Positions 42,214 through 50,364 of a stretch of DNA of 61,378 nucleotides are shown one piece after another. Source of the stretch: Paenibacillus timonensis. GTDB taxonomy: Bacteria > Bacillota > Bacilli > Paenibacillales > Paenibacillaceae. The translations under genes and the position numbers were made by a program. The first letter of the stretch is position 1; each line of letters opens with the position of its first letter. The notes under the pieces were generated by a model, which did not search any database, was not told the DNA's origin, and saw only the letters and a program-made list of their open reading frames with translations. The stretch covers positions 1 through 61,378 of the forward strand of contig NZ_JAKSXN010000035.1 in assembly GCF_022427145.1 (NCBI RefSeq), read 5' to 3'.

Positions 42214-42558
42214 ATGAAGAAAGTACTATTATTACTTGCTATGCAGTTTTTTCTAGTGTCCTGTTCAAACTCAAATCAACCCAACATACAAAGTTGGGCA
42301 TTTAATGTTGTGACATGGAATCACGGAGTTTATAAAATTACAAATCAAACCACTACGGAAATTGATAAAGAAATTGGTGCCATAAAAAAATATTCCACAA
42401 ATGAATCCAGTAATCTACCGAATCTATTCTCTAATAAGTACAAAAAAGGAACAAAACTGTTCAAAATTAAAAACGTCGAAACGAATGAATATATTGCAGT
42501 TCAAGATGATGAAGATGGTGTTTACTATAAAGCGGAAAAAATGGAAGGGGTGAAATAA
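42214..42558 (+). CDS. Small lipoprotein of unknown function
   Basis: 114 aa from the ATG 9 nt after GAGGAGGG. Signal peptide KKVLLLLAMQFFLVSC with a lipobox LVSC. The mature part is polar and Lys/Asn-rich (SNQPNIQSWAFNVVTWNHGVY, IKNVETNEYIAVQDDEDGVYY). Much A+T-richer than genes before 41.6 kb, so it belongs to an accessory stretch. No family recognised. Confidence 0.75.
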   Translation: MKKVLLLLAMQFFLVSCSNSNQPNIQSWAFNVVTWNHGVYKITNQTTTEIDKEIGAIKKYSTNESSNLPNLFSNKYKKGTKLFKIKNVETNEYIAVQDDEDGVYYKAEKMEGVK

Positions 42559-42617
42559 ACTTCTAACACCATTAAGAGTGTGGCATCTTTTCTTATTGTG
42601 GTACCAATACAACAGCG

Positions 42618-42665
42618 AGGAACCTGAAATAAGCAGCCATAATCGGCTGCTTATTTCAGGTTCCT
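42618..42665. terminator. Bidirectional terminator
   Basis: 21-bp perfect stem AGGAACCTGAAATAAGCAGCC against its complement with loop ATAATC, between two converging genes. Confidence 0.9.
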
Positions 42666-42666
42666 C

Positions 42667-43716
42667 TTAAAATTCAGAAAATTTTACTATTTCCGGTTCT
42701 GTAAAGGACTGCTTGCTCTGTAGATTTACAAATCCCTGATTAGTATCCCATTTAAAGATGCTAACATCTTCATTGATCGGAATATATTCACCCTCACCTA
42801 CTTTCTTTAAATAGAGAATGACATTATCATTTTTGTTTAGAGGCGTTGTTCCATGATATTTTACCGCAACATTTTCATCTTCTCCCCCCATTTGATAAAG
42901 CGAGACTGATTGATTAGATAGTGCGGGATCCCCTTTAAAAACCTCTTGAATATTTACTTTAGTCTTGTTCTTATAATCAAAATAGTTTTCCCCAATGACA
43001 GTACCCTCATTAGCAACTACATCTGCCTTGATAACTAAGTCAGCATCCTTAGCAAGATCTTCTAAATTTAGGTACCACTTACTCCAAGAAAAATCAAGAG
43101 TAACTAGTTCTTTACCTTCAACAAAATCGTTTTCATCTATGTTGGGCTGTAATGAAGTAAAATTACTACTATAAATATTGTTTACCGAGTTTATATCTCC
43201 ATTTCCCGGAAAGTATTGAACACGAGCAAACGTTCCATCCGAGAAGAAGGTAGCCGGTACCATTACCGAAAGTGTTCTTACTGGTGCATGGTCTAATCCT
43301 AAAGCATGACCTAATTCATGTGTTGCAATGCTTTGAATTGCATTTTCTGTAGTGATGTATTGACTCTGTGAAGTATAGTAATCGTTCACCCACACTTTAA
43401 CCGATTTGAAAGTTTTATTGGAGTTATAGACAGGTTCCATAACTCCATCCCATGTAGCCAAAGAATTTGTTGTATTACCTGCTGTAAAGTTGGTGTTAGT
43501 TCCAGAAGATAGTGTTACTACAGTCGCATCATTCCACTCTTTTGCTCCAGTTGTCCAAATGCCCTTATAAGCACTATTTGAACCATTATTTTGATAAGTA
43601 GTATTTTTGCTACTCCACTTATAGCCTAGTGTAGGTGTATCAGCAGCAAATACAGACGTTGAAAGCAAACTTGTAAGACTTACGGCAAGGAGTATTGAGA
43701 GTGTTTTCTTTTTCAT
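42667..43716 (-). CDS. Secreted matrixin-like metalloprotease
   Basis: 349 aa. Signal peptide 1-24 (AVSLTSLLSTSVFAADT). The catalytic domain shows the M10/metzincin zinc motif HELGHALGLDH (H133-H143, Glu134) and a Met-turn candidate LSVMVPA about ten residues on. There is no propeptide with a cysteine switch. Residues 200-349 form a second beta-rich domain of unknown fold. Expected to cleave proteins outside the cell. A+T-rich, alone, between terminators: likely acquired. Confidence 0.82.
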   Translation of the reverse strand: MKKKTLSILLAVSLTSLLSTSVFAADTPTLGYKWSSKNTTYQNNGSNSAYKGIWTTGAKEWNDATVVTLSSGTNTNFTAGNTTNSLATWDGVMEPVYNSNKTFKSVKVWVNDYYTSQSQYITTENAIQSIATHELGHALGLDHAPVRTLSVMVPATFFSDGTFARVQYFPGNGDINSVNNIYSSNFTSLQPNIDENDFVEGKELVTLDFSWSKWYLNLEDLAKDADLVIKADVVANEGTVIGENYFDYKNKTKVNIQEVFKGDPALSNQSVSLYQMGGEDENVAVKYHGTTPLNKNDNVILYLKKVGEGEYIPINEDVSIFKWDTNQGFVNLQSKQSFTEPEIVKFSEF

Positions 43717-44315
43717 AAAATTCCCTCCATAAAAATAGAATTCTCGTCAATATTTTTACTAACCCTTATTTGAAGCTGAAGCTGTTACACTATTGCATAT
43801 AAAAATGGCCACCCCCTCTTTTTCAAATGAGCTACTCTTTCCCCTTGTTATGTAAAGCGTATATGGATGCATTATAAAAGACTTTATGCCACTTGCTTAC
43901 ATAGCAAAGTAAAGAGCGCATGAGTCAGTTCCTAATTGTGCCCTTTAATGATTACCTTGGTGGGAACTGACTTTTTTTATTTATTGTAACTAGACACTAA
44001 GCAGATCTTAGTAGTCCCGGTACAATCAGAAAAATGCCATTTTTCAGTTAATTTGTTGGGTTTTCATCTGACTAACTTTGTTAAATACGAAGGATTATAA
44101 GAACGCTATAAGTTGGCCAGAACTACAATATTAACCATAAGTAATTAGTTTCGTATACCCAAATATCGTCCTAAGAAGTAAATTAATTTTAATTCTATTA
44201 TTATATGGAAAATAGTATCATATTTCCCTTCTTTTTAAAAGATTCTTACGAGATAATTTATATTTTATTCTAATTATGGAAATATTTTTATGTCGCGTGA
44301 TCTACGCTAAGCAAA
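43717..44315. other. 600-bp A+T-rich gap, no gene seen
   Basis: No reading frame with a ribosome site is visible. It holds a hairpin AGTCAGTTCC ... GGAACTGACT followed by seven T (43923-43978), which looks like an orphan plus-strand terminator, perhaps all that is left of a lost gene or a small RNA. No repeat or IS end recognised. Confidence 0.5.
43923..43978 (+). terminator. Orphan terminator-like hairpin
   Basis: AGTCAGTTCC / GGGAACTGACT with a long loop and T7 tail, with no gene upstream on the plus strand. Confidence 0.55.
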
Positions 44316-44358
44316 AAGAAAACCATCCGCCTTTTGTAATAAGGTTGATGGTTTGGGT
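44316..44358 (-). terminator. Terminator after the nuclease-helicase gene
   Basis: AAACCATC ... GATGGTTT stem with a minus-strand T-run, about 50 bp after the stop codon. Confidence 0.7.
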
Positions 44359-44406
44359 ATTCGATCATAAAACACAAGATTGCCGTGCCTTTGGATTTTA
44401 CGAGGT

Positions 44407-46275
44407 TTAGTTTTTCATTACTCTATTCAACTGTTCCTCCAAATACCCCCTCAACTCCGGGTCCCGACAATACAAATAACACCCCTTCATCCCGCGGGAA
44501 ATCAGCACCTTGTAGATGTTTTTGATCAGCTTGGTGAGCTGGTCGTGGTTGTTTTTCAGGCCTCTTTTGCCCATGGTGTCTTTGTATTCGTTGTAATCGG
44601 CATAGAGTTCCATGGTGGTCAGATCGTATTTCAGGTCGTTACCGATGATCACGCCGACGTAGTCGAACTCCAGGCCTTGAGAAGTGTGGACGCAGCCGAT
44701 TTGATCTACGCCGTCCTCGTGGATAGCCCAGGTACTGGAGATGGAGCGGCCGTTCCACGGCATTTGGAAGCCATGTTCCGGGATGGTGACGTCCGCGACT
44801 TCGCCGTTGCGGTTGCCTTCGGTGTCTTTGGTCCAGTCCCAGGCAAATCCAGCGAGCATCCGCGCTTTGTGCCCCGTCGCTACCTTCGCTTTGATCTCCT
44901 CATAGACCGCATTCGGCGTGTCAAACAGCTTGAATTCAAACGTGTCCTGGTCCCAGCCGCTAAAGTTAGCTGTTGGACGGATTTGCAGCACATGATCGAT
45001 CCAGTTGATAAAGCCTTCGGCTCCCGAGCAGCGGAACTGGGCCGACAAGGTGTACTCGTAAACCTCGGAGCCATAGTCAGCCGCGATACGCTCAATTTCG
45101 GCCACGGTGCCGATGTCGTCCGGACGGATTCGCTGGAACTCGTCGATGAAAAAGACGTTGACCTTCGAGGCTTTGATAATATCCTCGATTTGGTTCACGC
45201 CACGGTATTGGTAGGCCCCTTTTCCTTTCAGGCGGTGAGCTTCATCAACGATCAGCACGTCAAAAAAATTCTCCGGGCTATCGACAAATTGCCCCGATCC
45301 CGCAAACAATCCGCGAACCCGGGCTTTGTTCTTCGGTTGCTGCTTCGCCAACGTCTCCACCATCACCGTTCTAAAGGATGCGTTAGGCGCAATAAACTTG
45401 GCGTTCAGCTTGTGCTTCAGCAAGCCGCCTAGCGCATTCATAGAAATGACGGATTTGCCGGTGCCCGGTCCGCCTTTGATGATGATTGTCTTTTTTCGGC
45501 TTGGGTCTTTGGCCAGGCTGATGATCGTCTCGTAAGCGACCTTCTGCTCGTCCAGCAAAATGAACTCGGCATTCCCCTTGAACAGCCCATCCACATGGTC
45601 GATCAGCTTTTTGGAGGGGCGGATTTTGCCGTTTTCGATTAAGTACAGCAGATTAATGCCGTTCCCTTTACCGACGTGTTGATGCAGAAACTCTTGGAGC
45701 TTCGCCGTATCGTCCGCCATAAATAAGGGGGCTTCCCGGATGATGTTCTGATAGCGTTCGCTCTTGAGCGGATCAGGCTCCGGCACGCGGTAGTTATGTA
45801 AATAAGCACAGGAATAGCTCTTGAGGTCGCTGCTGTGAATCGCTTCGTTCATATCCTCCAGAAACTGGCGGTAGGACCACGCCTGGTAGGACGGATGCGG
45901 GATCTCACGCTGCCGACCGTTGATGTAGGCCATGACCACGTCCTCCCGATCCGTCGCCCGGGCTGCATCCCACTGCTTCAGCTCTACGATCACAAAATTA
46001 TCCCGGCCCTCCGTGTCCTGCCCCGCCACGATGAAATCGATACGCTTGCTGGTCGCCGGGATGTTATATTCAATCATGACGCCGCAATCGTCGGCAATGT
46101 TGGAGTTTCGGATGACGCGTTCCATGAACTGCATGGAGTTGTTCCAAGCTCTTTTTTCGCCCGGGCTGGGTCTCATCCCTATCTTGTTCATAAAAGCTTG
46201 CTCAATCTCCACCGTAATCTGGTTGCGGTCCACCGACTCGCGGAACTGCAATGCATTGCTGCTATATATAATCAT
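44407..46275 (-). CDS. DUF2075 nuclease-helicase protein, putative defence factor
   Basis: 622 aa. Residues 60-105 hold a PD-(D/E)xK-like site: D80 in KRIDFIV and E98-x-K100 in VIVELKQW. From about 245 comes an SF1-type NTPase (DUF2075): Walker A GGPGTGKS (268-275), Walker B VLIVDEAHRL (about 340), later SAQFRCSGAEGFINWID and IGCVHTSQGLEFDYVGVIIG (helicase motif V/VI region). A fused nuclease and nucleic-acid motor suggests action on DNA or RNA. Its start lies 12 bp after the MazG-like gene, with AGGAG between, so the two are one operon. Confidence 0.83.
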   Translation of the reverse strand: MIIYSSNALQFRESVDRNQITVEIEQAFMNKIGMRPSPGEKRAWNNSMQFMERVIRNSNIADDCGVMIEYNIPATSKRIDFIVAGQDTEGRDNFVIVELKQWDAARATDREDVVMAYINGRQREIPHPSYQAWSYRQFLEDMNEAIHSSDLKSYSCAYLHNYRVPEPDPLKSERYQNIIREAPLFMADDTAKLQEFLHQHVGKGNGINLLYLIENGKIRPSKKLIDHVDGLFKGNAEFILLDEQKVAYETIISLAKDPSRKKTIIIKGGPGTGKSVISMNALGGLLKHKLNAKFIAPNASFRTVMVETLAKQQPKNKARVRGLFAGSGQFVDSPENFFDVLIVDEAHRLKGKGAYQYRGVNQIEDIIKASKVNVFFIDEFQRIRPDDIGTVAEIERIAADYGSEVYEYTLSAQFRCSGAEGFINWIDHVLQIRPTANFSGWDQDTFEFKLFDTPNAVYEEIKAKVATGHKARMLAGFAWDWTKDTEGNRNGEVADVTIPEHGFQMPWNGRSISSTWAIHEDGVDQIGCVHTSQGLEFDYVGVIIGNDLKYDLTTMELYADYNEYKDTMGKRGLKNNHDQLTKLIKNIYKVLISRGMKGCYLYCRDPELRGYLEEQLNRVMKN

Positions 46276-46287
46276 GCTGCCGCACTC

Positions 46288-46620
46288 CTATAGCTCGTTA
46301 TATTTAGTCATCTTGCCAAAAGACTTGTCCACCGGATACTTGGCGCCGTTCCGCCGCATTTTGTCCCGAATGATGTCTTCGATGTTGAAGTCCAGCGCAT
46401 CGGCCAGATAAATCGAGTAAATCAGCACGTCGGCCAGTTCGTCGGCGATGTCTTGTCTCTTCTGCGATACCGCGTCTTCGGATGATTTCCATTGGAAATT
46501 CTCCAAAAGCTCGGATGCTTCCAAACTTAGCGAAATCGCCAAATCCTTCGGATTATGGAATTGCCCCCAGTTCCGCTCCTCCCGAAAAGCGAGCAGCATC
46601 TGGATCAGCTCTTCATTCAT
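46288..46620 (-). CDS. MazG-like nucleotide pyrophosphohydrolase
   Basis: 110 aa, single-domain MazG fold. The metal-binding pair is EASELLENFQW and DIADELADVLIYSIYLAD (E-x-x-E and E-x-x-D patterns). It hydrolyses NTP or dNTP to NMP and PPi. Small MazG homologues next to nuclease-helicase genes suggest a job in nucleotide depletion or signalling during phage infection; that part is inference. ATG preceded by AGGAG. First gene of the two-gene operon. Confidence 0.85.
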   Translation of the reverse strand: MNEELIQMLLAFREERNWGQFHNPKDLAISLSLEASELLENFQWKSSEDAVSQKRQDIADELADVLIYSIYLADALDFNIEDIIRDKMRRNGAKYPVDKSFGKMTKYNEL

Positions 46621-46671
46621 GTTCGTACTCCTATCCTTATGTAATAGAGATTGAGTCGCGCGAAATGGCGC

Positions 46672-46714
46672 AAAAAAGAGGCGGTCCTCCCCCTTGATTC
46701 GGGGCCCGCCTCTT
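46672..46714 (-). terminator. Terminator after the TetR-DUF2269-DoxX operon
   Basis: AAGAGGCGG ... CCGCCTCTT stem with a minus-strand T-run about 100 bp after doxX-like. Confidence 0.75.
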
Positions 46715-46814
46715 GTCGTCTCTTGGTGTGGCCATGCTTTGGCCCTTGGTGCATTCTTCCTACTCCCAAGTTATTACGAAATGGAAGATTCGTCAAATCC
46801 CGCCTAAATCCGTC

Positions 46815-47276
46815 TTACGAGTTCGGGGTTCGATGCCGCAAGTAATAAACCATAATGGCCAGGGTCGCCGACAGAAAGACGATTTGCATCAACGTACGGG
46901 GAAGCACCGCATCGTGCGCGGCTGTCGCCATGCCGGAAAGGGCGTAATTTACATTTGCCGGAAACATGCAGATGAGGAGAAGCGAGAGCCCTCCCGCCGC
47001 CCAGATGACCGTCGGGCGCCACAGTAAGCCAATAGCTCCGGCCAACTCCAACACACCGGTGAGCGTGACAATAAATCCAGGGTAAGGCAAAATGGGCGGC
47101 ACCATGCTTATAAGCTCCTCCCGCATCCAAACGAAATGCACCGTACCGGTCAACACAAACATCGCTGCAACCCCGCCCCGGAGGGCAATCGGCCAAGTTC
47201 GCAGCCGTTTGACTCCCGCAGCTCCCAGGGCAAGGATCGCCAGCGTAACAACGATAAGGGTAATCAGGGGTTCCAT
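46815..47276 (-). CDS. DoxX-like membrane protein
   Basis: 153 aa, four helices, with FVLTGTVHFVWMREELISMVPPILPYP and VTLTGVLELAGAIGLLWRP, the DoxX-like layout. Members are linked to redox or thiol stress in other bacteria. Third gene of a unit with TetR and DUF2269, each with its own ribosome site; the TetR protein likely represses it. Confidence 0.83.
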   Translation of the reverse strand: MEPLITLIVVTLAILALGAAGVKRLRTWPIALRGGVAAMFVLTGTVHFVWMREELISMVPPILPYPGFIVTLTGVLELAGAIGLLWRPTVIWAAGGLSLLLICMFPANVNYALSGMATAAHDAVLPRTLMQIVFLSATLAIMVYYLRHRTPNS

Positions 47277-47319
47277 GAGCAGACCTCCGTTGTTTTCAGA
47301 TTAAGCGAATCCCGTGGCA

Positions 47320-47781
47320 TTAGAAACCTTTGGTGATCATCAGAAAAAGAATCCCGAGCGGCAGCAAGGTAGCCATCGTGCCATACACCGCCCAATTCCG
47401 AGAAGCCTTATGATAGTCCGCTGTGACGGTGCCACTCTCGATGCCTTCGGCGCTCAGGCGGATCATTTTGCGCTGCATGGGAATGAGGATGAGCAGCCAG
47501 ATCAGTCCGGTCACAGTAAACAAGCCTAAGGAGAAGGTCAGCCAATTCAGACCCGCCAAAGAGTAGCCCAAGCTCCCCGTCATCATACCGCCGGAAAGGA
47601 CGATCAGGGCGAGTCCGGGAATCGTAAAAATATAGTCCGCAATCATCACATTCTTAGCTGCATAGTGCATAATTAGTGAATTCCCGGTTCGATCGGCCCG
47701 TATTTTCCAAAATGCCGCCGTTACGATATTTCCAACCATCAGGAAGACACCGATGAAATGCAAGGTTAACCATAATCCCAC
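47320..47781 (-). CDS. DUF2269 membrane protein
   Basis: 153 aa from a GTG with AAGGAT before it. It opens GLWLTLHFIGVFLMVGNIVTA and has four helices, including MIADYIFTIPGLALIVLSGG and TFSLGLFTVTGLIWLLILIP. Known only as a family of predicted membrane proteins. The TetR stop is 6 bp upstream, so they are translated together. Confidence 0.8.
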   Translation of the reverse strand: MGLWLTLHFIGVFLMVGNIVTAAFWKIRADRTGNSLIMHYAAKNVMIADYIFTIPGLALIVLSGGMMTGSLGYSLAGLNWLTFSLGLFTVTGLIWLLILIPMQRKMIRLSAEGIESGTVTADYHKASRNWAVYGTMATLLPLGILFLMITKGF

Positions 47782-47787
47782 GTCCGC

Positions 47788-48402
47788 TTATCCTTTCTCT
47801 TCCCGTTTCTTGCCGGGGTTCAAAATGTCCGTCATCAGCGCGGTTAAGTCCTGCGCTTTAACCATCGCCTGCACGTTCGGAATCCTTGCGCGGATTCGGA
47901 ATCCCAGTGTCATCAAGGTGAACCACTCCGCCGTTTTGTCCGCTTCAACCGTTTCGGGAATGACGCCGTGCTGCTGACCGGTTTCAATCCAAAGCTGAGA
48001 TAGAAATACGGTTCGGTCATAATACTGCTTCAAGGCATCCGCAACCGCCGGATCTTCCTCTTTGCCGAACAAGTACACGAGCACTTTGTTGGTCACGTTC
48101 TGCGGATTTTCGTATTCGACAATACTGTCCTTGATTTTCTGCATCGGATCCTCAAAGTTCCGTCGCCCTTCCTCGATCTCATTCATGAAGCGTCTGTTGG
48201 TTTCTTCAAGCCCTTCTTGCAGAAGCAACACAAAGAGTTCATCCTTACTGTTGACGTAGTGGAAAATCGCGCCTTTAGACAGGCCCGATCTGCCCATGAT
48301 GTCCTGCATCGTAATCGAATGGCATCCCTTCTCCTGGATCAACGTTTTCGTTGCATCGATCAGTTGTCTTAACGTTCGTTGTCTGCGCTCCTCCTGTTTC
48401 AA
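47788..48402 (-). CDS. TetR/AcrR-family regulator
   Basis: 204 aa from the second of two TTG codons (7 nt after GGAGG; the first TTG at 48408 abuts it). HTH: ATKTLIQEKGCHSITMQDI, MGRSGLSKGAIFHYVNSKDEL. The C-terminal ligand domain is of the QacR/YfiR type. First gene of the operon with DUF2269 and DoxX-like. Its promoter contains a palindrome in the spacer, so autorepression is expected. Ligand unknown. Confidence 0.88.
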   Translation of the reverse strand: MKQEERRQRTLRQLIDATKTLIQEKGCHSITMQDIMGRSGLSKGAIFHYVNSKDELFVLLLQEGLEETNRRFMNEIEEGRRNFEDPMQKIKDSIVEYENPQNVTNKVLVYLFGKEEDPAVADALKQYYDRTVFLSQLWIETGQQHGVIPETVEADKTAEWFTLMTLGFRIRARIPNVQAMVKAQDLTALMTDILNPGKKREEKG

Positions 48403-48443
48403 TCCCAACCCTCCAGATATTGCTTCAAATTTTATGTACTTTC

Positions 48444-48472
48444 ATTATAAATACCGACTGTTGGTTTGTAAA
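48444..48472 (-). promoter_or_regulatory. Autorepressed tetR promoter
   Basis: Minus strand TTTACA (48467-48472)-N17-TATAAT (48444-48449). The spacer contains ACCAACAGTCGGT (48453-48465 as its complement), a 13-bp palindrome with one mismatch, a typical TetR-family operator. Confidence 0.75.
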
Positions 48473-48536
48473 TAGATTGATTCCAGTACTTGTACCTACA
48501 ATTCCGTTTTTGATTTCGAGCCAAAATCCATGAAGC

Positions 48537-48572
48537 AAAAAGAGGCAGTCCCCTTTGATTGGAAACCGCCTC
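48537..48572 (-). terminator. Terminator after the retropepsin remnant
   Basis: Imperfect GAGGCAGTCCCC / GGAAACCGCCTC stem with a minus-strand T-run. It still marks the end of the damaged two-gene unit. Confidence 0.6.
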
Positions 48573-48619
48573 ATATCATTCATTGGATTTGTACCATGCT
48601 TCAGCCAATAATTAATAGC

Positions 48620-48871
48620 TTAACTTATTGACTCAGGTAATCTCAGTTCAAGCTTGTCCAAATCAACGATAAACCCGTTTGCTTGTAGAATATCCAAGCT
48701 AAGCAAACCATGATACGATTTAGGCAGCATGCCAACATCCACTTCGATGCGCTTCAAACTAAGAGAATCTATGATAATTTCATCGAGAATTTTCGTGTAA
48801 AACGGAACAGTTCCGCCAACTCCATACGCCTCATATACGGGATCACCATTTTCATAAGTAACCCCGAATGC
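48620..48871 (-). pseudogene. Retropepsin-like aspartyl protease, N-terminal active-site half lost
   Basis: 83 codons that follow, in frame, the stop codon of the 80-aa gene: GVTYENGDPVYEAYGVGG, then KRIEVDVGMLPKSYHGLLSL and DILQANGFIVDLDKLELRL. This is the second half of a retropepsin-like domain (flap-side GVGG and final hydrophobic strand pair). The start codon and the D-T-G segment are missing. The 80-aa gene and a full retropepsin are commonly neighbours in this group, so one deletion of roughly 40-50 codons may have joined them. Confidence 0.7.
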
Positions 48872-49114
48872 CTAGTGCCTCATTCTGACCAGAGGGTTAT
48901 TCCTCAAATGAATGATGCATTCCTCGTTTGAGGTATGATAGACAATCTGCCCCGGCTCCACATTAAAGAACGCCTTGTTGGCCTCATTGTCCGGAACGGT
49001 CCTTACAGGGGCTACTTCCGTAACCATTTTCTTCCCCGCTTCTTCGTGGTAATCAAGAACGGAAAGAAGAACGAATTGATCGGGAAACAGCTTCCTCACT
49101 TCCTGCCATTGCAT
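48872..49114 (-). CDS. Conserved 80-aa protein paired with retropepsin genes
   Basis: Reads MQWQEVRKLFPDQFVLLSVL, then ECIIHLRNNPLVRMRH. Soluble, with a predicted alpha/beta fold. I recall similar short proteins next to retropepsin-like genes in Paenibacillus and Bacillus, but no function is known. The partner here is broken. The final TAG is directly fused to the pseudogene frame, so a single change could restore a fusion. Confidence 0.7.
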   Translation of the reverse strand: MQWQEVRKLFPDQFVLLSVLDYHEEAGKKMVTEVAPVRTVPDNEANKAFFNVEPGQIVYHTSNEECIIHLRNNPLVRMRH

Positions 49115-49244
49115 CGCAAACCCTCCTCATTCTTTGGCTCAGCCGATCTTGAAGTTGATTCTAGTTTACCATAAACACACAGGCCAACGAAGGAAGCAGA
49201 ATGTTATAATATGTACAAAATTGAACATGAAGGAATGAAACTCC

Positions 49245-49763
49245 ATGCAAGGATATACCAACAAACAAGCTTTAATCTCTGAAATCCAGAAAACCGCTCA
49301 ACTCTTTATCGCAGAATTTGAGGGAATTCCCGAAATGGATAAAGCCTTGCGGTTGAAGGAAGTGGACCGCACGCCGCAGGAGATGATTGCCTATCAGCTG
49401 GGCTGGATCAACCTCATCCGCGGGTGGGATCGCGATGAACTGGAAGGCAAAGAGGTCGTTACGCCTGCGCCCGGATATAAGTGGAACCAATTGGGTGGTT
49501 TATACCAAAGCTTCTACAACCAATATCATGACCAATCCTTGTCCCAACTCAGGGTATTGTTTATTGAGGCTGTCGATAATCTGACGCCCTGGCTTGAGAG
49601 TTTCAGTGATGAAGAACTATTTACGCAGGGAGGCAGAAGGTGGGCCGCTTCAACCCCCTCCAACTGGCCGATTTGGAAATGGGTCCACATCAACACCGTA
49701 GCACCCTTTAAATCCTTCCGCAGCAAAATCCGCAAGTGGAAGAAAATGCGCTCGTCGATATAG
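49245..49763 (+). CDS. ClbS/DfsB-family four-helix protein
   Basis: 172 aa. The family pattern is clear: YTNKQALISEIQKTAQLFIAEF, MIAYQLGWINLIRGWDRDELEG, PGYKWNQLGGLYQSFYNQYH and NWPIWKWVHINTVAPFKSFRSKIRKW. ClbS of colibactin producers opens the cyclopropane warhead and protects the host; most relatives are of unknown substrate, DinB-like. It converges on a membrane-protein gene with one base between stops. Confidence 0.85.
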   Translation: MQGYTNKQALISEIQKTAQLFIAEFEGIPEMDKALRLKEVDRTPQEMIAYQLGWINLIRGWDRDELEGKEVVTPAPGYKWNQLGGLYQSFYNQYHDQSLSQLRVLFIEAVDNLTPWLESFSDEELFTQGGRRWAASTPSNWPIWKWVHINTVAPFKSFRSKIRKWKKMRSSI

Positions 49764-49764
49764 T

Positions 49765-50181
49765 TTAAAGGGGCCCTCTTGCTTTAAGACTAGCACAAAA
49801 TGTTAATAACGCGATGTAAAGCGGGTATAGACAGCTTGCAACAATAATTACTAAACCAATTCCCGGAAGAGGCATTTCTTGGGGATTGGTGATTGGATAG
49901 TAGTAGGCGAAAAGTTTTATGAAAATCAGGAAATAAGGGATCCACAAAACCGTAGTCATATATTTTATTTTTTTATGGTTAAGCTGAAATTTTGTTAGAA
50001 AATAAGCGAGGATAGATGTCAGAATAAAAATTATGAGAATAGGAATAGGTACGTAACGATTCATATTGGTGATTCCAATGACTCTTTCAAGACGGTATAC
50101 ATTAATCAGAAGTTCCACTTGAATAAATAGGGAAAATGCATAAAGTACGCTCACTCCATTAATTTTCCACATACTATTCAT
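49765..50181 (-). CDS. Four-helix membrane protein next to toxin gene
   Basis: 138 aa from the ATG after GGAGGT. Four segments: VSVLYAFSLFIQVELLINVY, PIPILIIFILTSILAYFL, MTTVLWIPYFLIFIKLFAYY and IGLVIIVASCLYPLYIALL. A+T-rich, as is the divergent toxin-like gene 180 bp away. The position and composition permit an immunity role, but that is a guess; no family is known. Confidence 0.65.
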   Translation of the reverse strand: MNSMWKINGVSVLYAFSLFIQVELLINVYRLERVIGITNMNRYVPIPILIIFILTSILAYFLTKFQLNHKKIKYMTTVLWIPYFLIFIKLFAYYYPITNPQEMPLPGIGLVIIVASCLYPLYIALLTFCASLKARGPL

Positions 50182-50364
50182 AATTGCACCTCCATCTGTC
50201 TACTCCCAAAAGACATAATAAGTTATTATTGCATTTTTCCAATTTACTAATCAATATGCAATTATACCCATTAATATGTTACTATTCAACCATTTATTTC
50301 CTTTTCAGGAATATATATAATTGATCTTGTAAGAAATATTTTCCATATAAGGAGGAATATTATT

